Shown: positions 5,761 through 7,696 of the stretch, in pieces | Layout of the letters: the number at the start of each line of letters is the position of its first letter | Numbering within the stretch: position 1 is the stretch's first letter | Source: CALAMD01 sp035301025 | GTDB lineage: Bacteria > Bacillota > Bacilli > Bacillales > Amphibacillaceae | NCBI GenBank assembly: GCA_035301025.1 | Contig: DATGUV010000025.1 | Location: forward strand, 1 to 7,696 | Reading direction: 5' to 3' | Length of the DNA: 7,696 nt | Made by a program: the position numbers and the translations under genes | The notes under the pieces: generated by a model | Seen by the model: the letters and a program-made list of their open reading frames with translations, nothing else | What the model was told of the DNA's origin: nothing | Database searches by the model: none

Positions 5761-6986
5761 CCTTTCGGGAGAACATTTATTAGTCCGAGCATTGTATATA
5801 CAGCTGCTCCTACGAAAATAATAATGATGAGTGCTTGTATGACTGGATGTGCTAATCGGCCACATGTCCATAATGGTTCTTGTTCATTCAATTTACGAGC
5901 ACGATTGATCATCATTACTGGCACTACTGCCATAATGACACCAGCAAAGGATCCTGCGATCGATAAGGCATCCACAAATCCGATGAAACCACTATATGCG
6001 ATTGCAAATGGCGGAATAGCAACAAGGGCTAAGGAAACTAAACGATATTTAACATTCCATTCTGAAGGGAATTTGAATTTATCTACAATGTTTGTTAAAT
6101 AACTTTGTCCAATTGCCCAGTAGGAAGTAATCATTGCGACTAAAGCAAATCCGTTAGCTGTAAAGAAAGCCCATTGTCCAAGTGCGTCAGCCCATGCAAC
6201 CGTAACAACTTCTGTAACACGATCAGGTCCCGTTAATCCTAGTGCTGCCATTGGAACCAATAATAAAAAGATCCCTGTAATAAACATTCCTAAAATAATA
6301 GCTTTTGGTAAGTTTTTAATATTGTCTTTTGAATAACCCCTTGCTAGTTCGGGAACTGTGTATTGAGCAATAAATGAAAATATGACTAGACTAAATACTG
6401 GTATTGCAAATTTAACATCTGTGTAAAATAAAAACTCTGCTTGAAGTCCTGGCCCAATGATGGAAGCTGTTACCAAAATCAAAATGAGTACACTCATCCC
6501 AATCGTCATTATTTTACCGGAAACTCCAGTCGCTTTTAACCCAAACCAAATTACTCCGACTGCTGGAATAGAGAAAATAAGGCTTCCAACAGGTGCTGGG
6601 ACATTTAGAAACTCGGATAAAATCTCGCCACTACCTGATGTGTAGGCAATCATGGCACCTAATGAATTGGCGACAACAGATAAGAACATGAGCCAAGATC
6701 CTACTTTTCCGATGTATTTTTCTGCAAGTCCACTAAGTTGTAAATTCTTTTTCGTTCGTAAAGTCGTTTCAGCAACATAGAGCATTGTAATGGTTGTGAG
6801 AATACCTGCAACAATCACCCAAAAAACGAGGATGGGCCAGCCAGCGTTTTTTGCGCCAAAAGCTAGACTTAATACACCCGCCCCAATATTGGCGCCAACA
6901 ATCATACCAATACCTTCTAATAATGTTAATCGAGTTCTTGTTAGTGCAGAGCCATCTGTTGGTTGAGATGTAGTTGTTTGTGACAT
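5754..6986 (-). CDS. Amino acid permease, hydroxy/aromatic amino acid transporter-like
   Basis: This is a polytopic membrane permease of 410 residues with about eleven hydrophobic segments. The first transmembrane region carries IVGANIGAGVLSLAF (about 29-43), the unwound-helix glycine motif of the APC superfamily, in the form seen in the hydroxy/aromatic amino acid permease group (Mtr, TyrP, SdaC, TdcC). Length fits that group. The substrate cannot be fixed from sequence: serine, threonine, tryptophan, tyrosine or an amide are all possible. Three ATG codons stand in a row; the third (6986) is preferred because GGAGG then lies 7 nt upstream, against 4 and 1 nt for the others. The frame stays open to 7070, but that extension is polar, precedes the ribosome site and is rejected. 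The stop overlaps the amidase start, so the two genes form an operon; the LysR-type gene upstream is a likely regulator. Confidence 0.87.
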   Translation of the reverse strand: MSQTTTSQPTDGSALTRTRLTLLEGIGMIVGANIGAGVLSLAFGAKNAGWPILVFWVIVAGILTTITMLYVAETTLRTKKNLQLSGLAEKYIGKVGSWLMFLSVVANSLGAMIAYTSGSGEILSEFLNVPAPVGSLIFSIPAVGVIWFGLKATGVSGKIMTIGMSVLILILVTASIIGPGLQAEFLFYTDVKFAIPVFSLVIFSFIAQYTVPELARGYSKDNIKNLPKAIILGMFITGIFLLLVPMAALGLTGPDRVTEVVTVAWADALGQWAFFTANGFALVAMITSYWAIGQSYLTNIVDKFKFPSEWNVKYRLVSLALVAIPPFAIAYSGFIGFVDALSIAGSFAGVIMAVVPVMMINRARKLNEQEPLWTCGRLAHPVIQALIIIIFVGAAVYTMLGLINVLPKGW

Positions 6987-6992
6987 CATCAT

Positions 6993-7000
6993 TCCTCCTT
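6993..7000 (-). promoter_or_regulatory. Ribosome binding site deciding the permease start
   Basis: On the minus strand AAGGAGGA directly precedes three consecutive ATG codons (6992, 6989, 6986). The distance from GGAGG is 1, 4 and 7 nt respectively, so the third ATG has the usual spacing. The sequence is close to a perfect complement of the 16S rRNA tail, suggesting strong translation. Confidence 0.8.
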
Positions 7001-7020
7001 GAAATTGAAACCTATTGCAT

Positions 7021-7035
7021 CGTAAAAGTTTTACG
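7021..7035. repeat. Perfect 15-bp palindrome in the permease leader
   Basis: CGTAAAA-G-TTTTACG has seven-base arms around a single base, 35-49 bp upstream of the chosen permease start. With one base in the middle it would make a poor RNA hairpin, so a protein operator is more likely than an RNA signal. Regulator unknown. Confidence 0.4.
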
Positions 7036-7063
7036 GAGAGGTTTGTTGTTCGTGAATAACATG

Positions 7064-7098
7064 GATACACTTGCGTATCGTTATAGGTTAAGTCTATA
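7064..7098. promoter_or_regulatory. Two adjacent dyads, candidate LysR-type operator
   Basis: TATAG-N7-CTATA (7082-7098) has the T-N11-A form of LysR-type operators, with T7084 and A7096 placed symmetrically. A second dyad GATAC-N6-GTATC (7064-7079) lies next to it, centred about 18 bp away. LysR-type regulators often bind two neighbouring sites near a target promoter, and a LysR-type gene lies just upstream. Short dyads occur by chance in AT-rich DNA, so this is tentative. Confidence 0.3.
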
Positions 7099-7255
7099 GC
7101 CCCAAATTATGTATGGAAAGTACCCCGCTCATAAAACTACAATTAATAGACTATTCACTCTACATTAGCACAATGAGCTTTCAACATACATAAATTAGCT
7201 TAAAAATTATCATTTGATACAGCAAAGTAAGCCCATATTGGGATAATAAGGGATC

Positions 7256-7290
7256 AAAAGAGAAGCCTTTGTTATGAGGGCTTCTCTTTT
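7256..7290 (-). terminator. Terminator after the LysR-type gene
   Basis: Arms AAAAGAGAAGCC (7256-7267) and 7279-7290 pair perfectly over 12 bp around an 11-nt loop. Both ends carry A or T runs, so it can act in either direction. It starts 8 bp past the stop of the LysR-type gene and separates it from the permease/amidase operon. Confidence 0.82.
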
Positions 7291-7297
7291 TATGATG

Positions 7298-7696
7298 CTA
7301 TATGTCCATATGTAATTTAAAATGTAGTTGTATTCGTTCCATAAAATGTTCTACACTTGGTGGTAGATAACGATTTTTTAAAAACGCAAGGTAGACAGTT
7401 CGCGATAAGTAATCGTTTTTTAAAGGTTTTATGATAAATGAAGGACGATCCCATGTTTTCATATAATTTTCTGGAGCGATTGTAATCCCGAGTCCTTCTT
7501 TAACTAAGGAACAAGCTGTTTCGAAACGTTCAATTTCAAATTGAACATTTGGTGTAATTCCAGACTTTCGAAATTCATTTAAAATATCTTCTCGTGTTTG
7601 GAATCCCTCTTTACTAATGATGAGATTATCATGTTGCAAATCTTCCATCGTTACGTATTTGTGATGTTGTAATGGATGACGATTCGGTAGAACTGT
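7298..7696 (-). CDS. LysR-type transcriptional regulator, C-terminal part (cut by window edge)
   Basis: The last 132 residues of a LysR-type regulator are present; the frame is open to the right edge, so the N-terminal DNA-binding helix-turn-helix and the linker lie outside. What is seen is the second half of the periplasmic-binding-like effector domain. It opens with LPNRHPL then a V-T-M-E-D-L segment, the usual pattern of this family, followed by ERFETACSLVKEGLGITIAPE, the conserved helix and strand lining the effector cleft, and YLAFLKNRYLPPSVEHFMERI near the end. The internal ATG at 7648 is not the start, since the family pattern continues upstream of it. Given orientation and position it may control the permease/amidase operon to its left, separated by a terminator. 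The effector is unknown. Confidence 0.85.
   Translation of the reverse strand, partial: TVLPNRHPLQHHKYVTMEDLQHDNLIISKEGFQTREDILNEFRKSGITPNVQFEIERFETACSLVKEGLGITIAPENYMKTWDRPSFIIKPLKNDYLSRTVYLAFLKNRYLPPSVEHFMERIQLHFKLHMDI

Larger units (their letters stand above)
6987..7297. other. 311-bp gap between the permease and the LysR-type gene
   Basis: No gene is supported here. From the right it holds the LysR-gene terminator (7256-7290), an AT-rich stretch, two dyads (7064-7098), a short perfect palindrome (7021-7035) and the permease ribosome site. A possible minus-strand promoter is TTGAAA (7184-7179, 5/6) with TAGAGT (7162-7157, 4/6) at 16-bp spacing, which would give a leader of about 170 nt. 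A second -10-like TATAAC sits within the dyads but lacks a good -35. No riboswitch or T-box pattern was recognised. Confidence 0.5.

Noticed and set aside
5761..5871. N-terminal extension of the amidase (37 more residues)
   Set aside because: The stretch lies inside the permease coding region, is not like the family N-terminus, and ATG 5760 or TTG 5751 give the normal length.
6987..7070. N-terminal extension of the permease up to ATG 7070
   Set aside because: It would run through the strong AAGGAGGA ribosome site and adds a polar stretch not expected before the first helix.
7298..7648. LysR-type protein starting at the internal ATG 7648
   Set aside because: The frame and the family pattern (LPNRHPL) continue upstream to the window edge, so this is an internal methionine of a truncated gene.

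Overview
The window reads as low-GC Firmicutes DNA, most likely a member of the Bacillaceae. Supporting signs are strong purine-rich Shine-Dalgarno sites (AAGGAGGA, AAAGGAG), a TTG start, a Gram-positive-type lipoprotein PstS, a response regulator very like Bacillus PhoP, and a good CcpA cre match. The exported PstS domain is rich in Asp and Glu, which hints at a salt- or alkali-tolerant host, but this is weak evidence. I cannot name the species. No tRNA, rRNA, CRISPR array or mobile element was seen.

Left block (1-1207). A minus-strand pstS (31-990) leads out of the window. An AAAGGAGG ribosome site at 9-16 shows that another gene, probably pstC, starts just past the left edge. The 217-bp divergent region upstream holds three perfect matches and one 5/6 match to the Bacillus PhoP-box hexamer at exact 11-bp spacing, followed at the expected distance by a -10 element, all facing pstS. 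It also holds a separate 8-6-8 inverted repeat and a vegetative-type promoter facing right.

Middle block (1208-4741, plus strand). A PhoP-type response regulator is followed 24 bp later not by a phoR kinase but by a PLP-dependent D-threonine aldolase / D-serine dehydratase-like enzyme. A strong terminator ends this pair. A second hairpin and a 13/14 cre site then lead into a YfcC-family membrane transporter that starts at TTG.

Right block (4742-7696, minus strand). Two back-to-back hairpins separate the convergent genes. Reading leftwards from the right edge, there is the 3' part of a LysR-type regulator, a terminator, a 311-bp gap with dyad symmetries, an amino-acid permease related to the hydroxy/aromatic amino acid group, and an acetamidase/formamidase-family protein overlapping the permease by 7 bp.

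Taken together this is a phosphate-uptake locus next to two probable amino-acid/amide scavenging units. Each gene belongs to a known family. The least ordinary points are the kinase-less PhoP-like regulator placed in an operon with a D-amino-acid enzyme, and the well-preserved Pho-box array that this regulator (or the housekeeping PhoP) could read. I found no convincing sign of a wholly new system.
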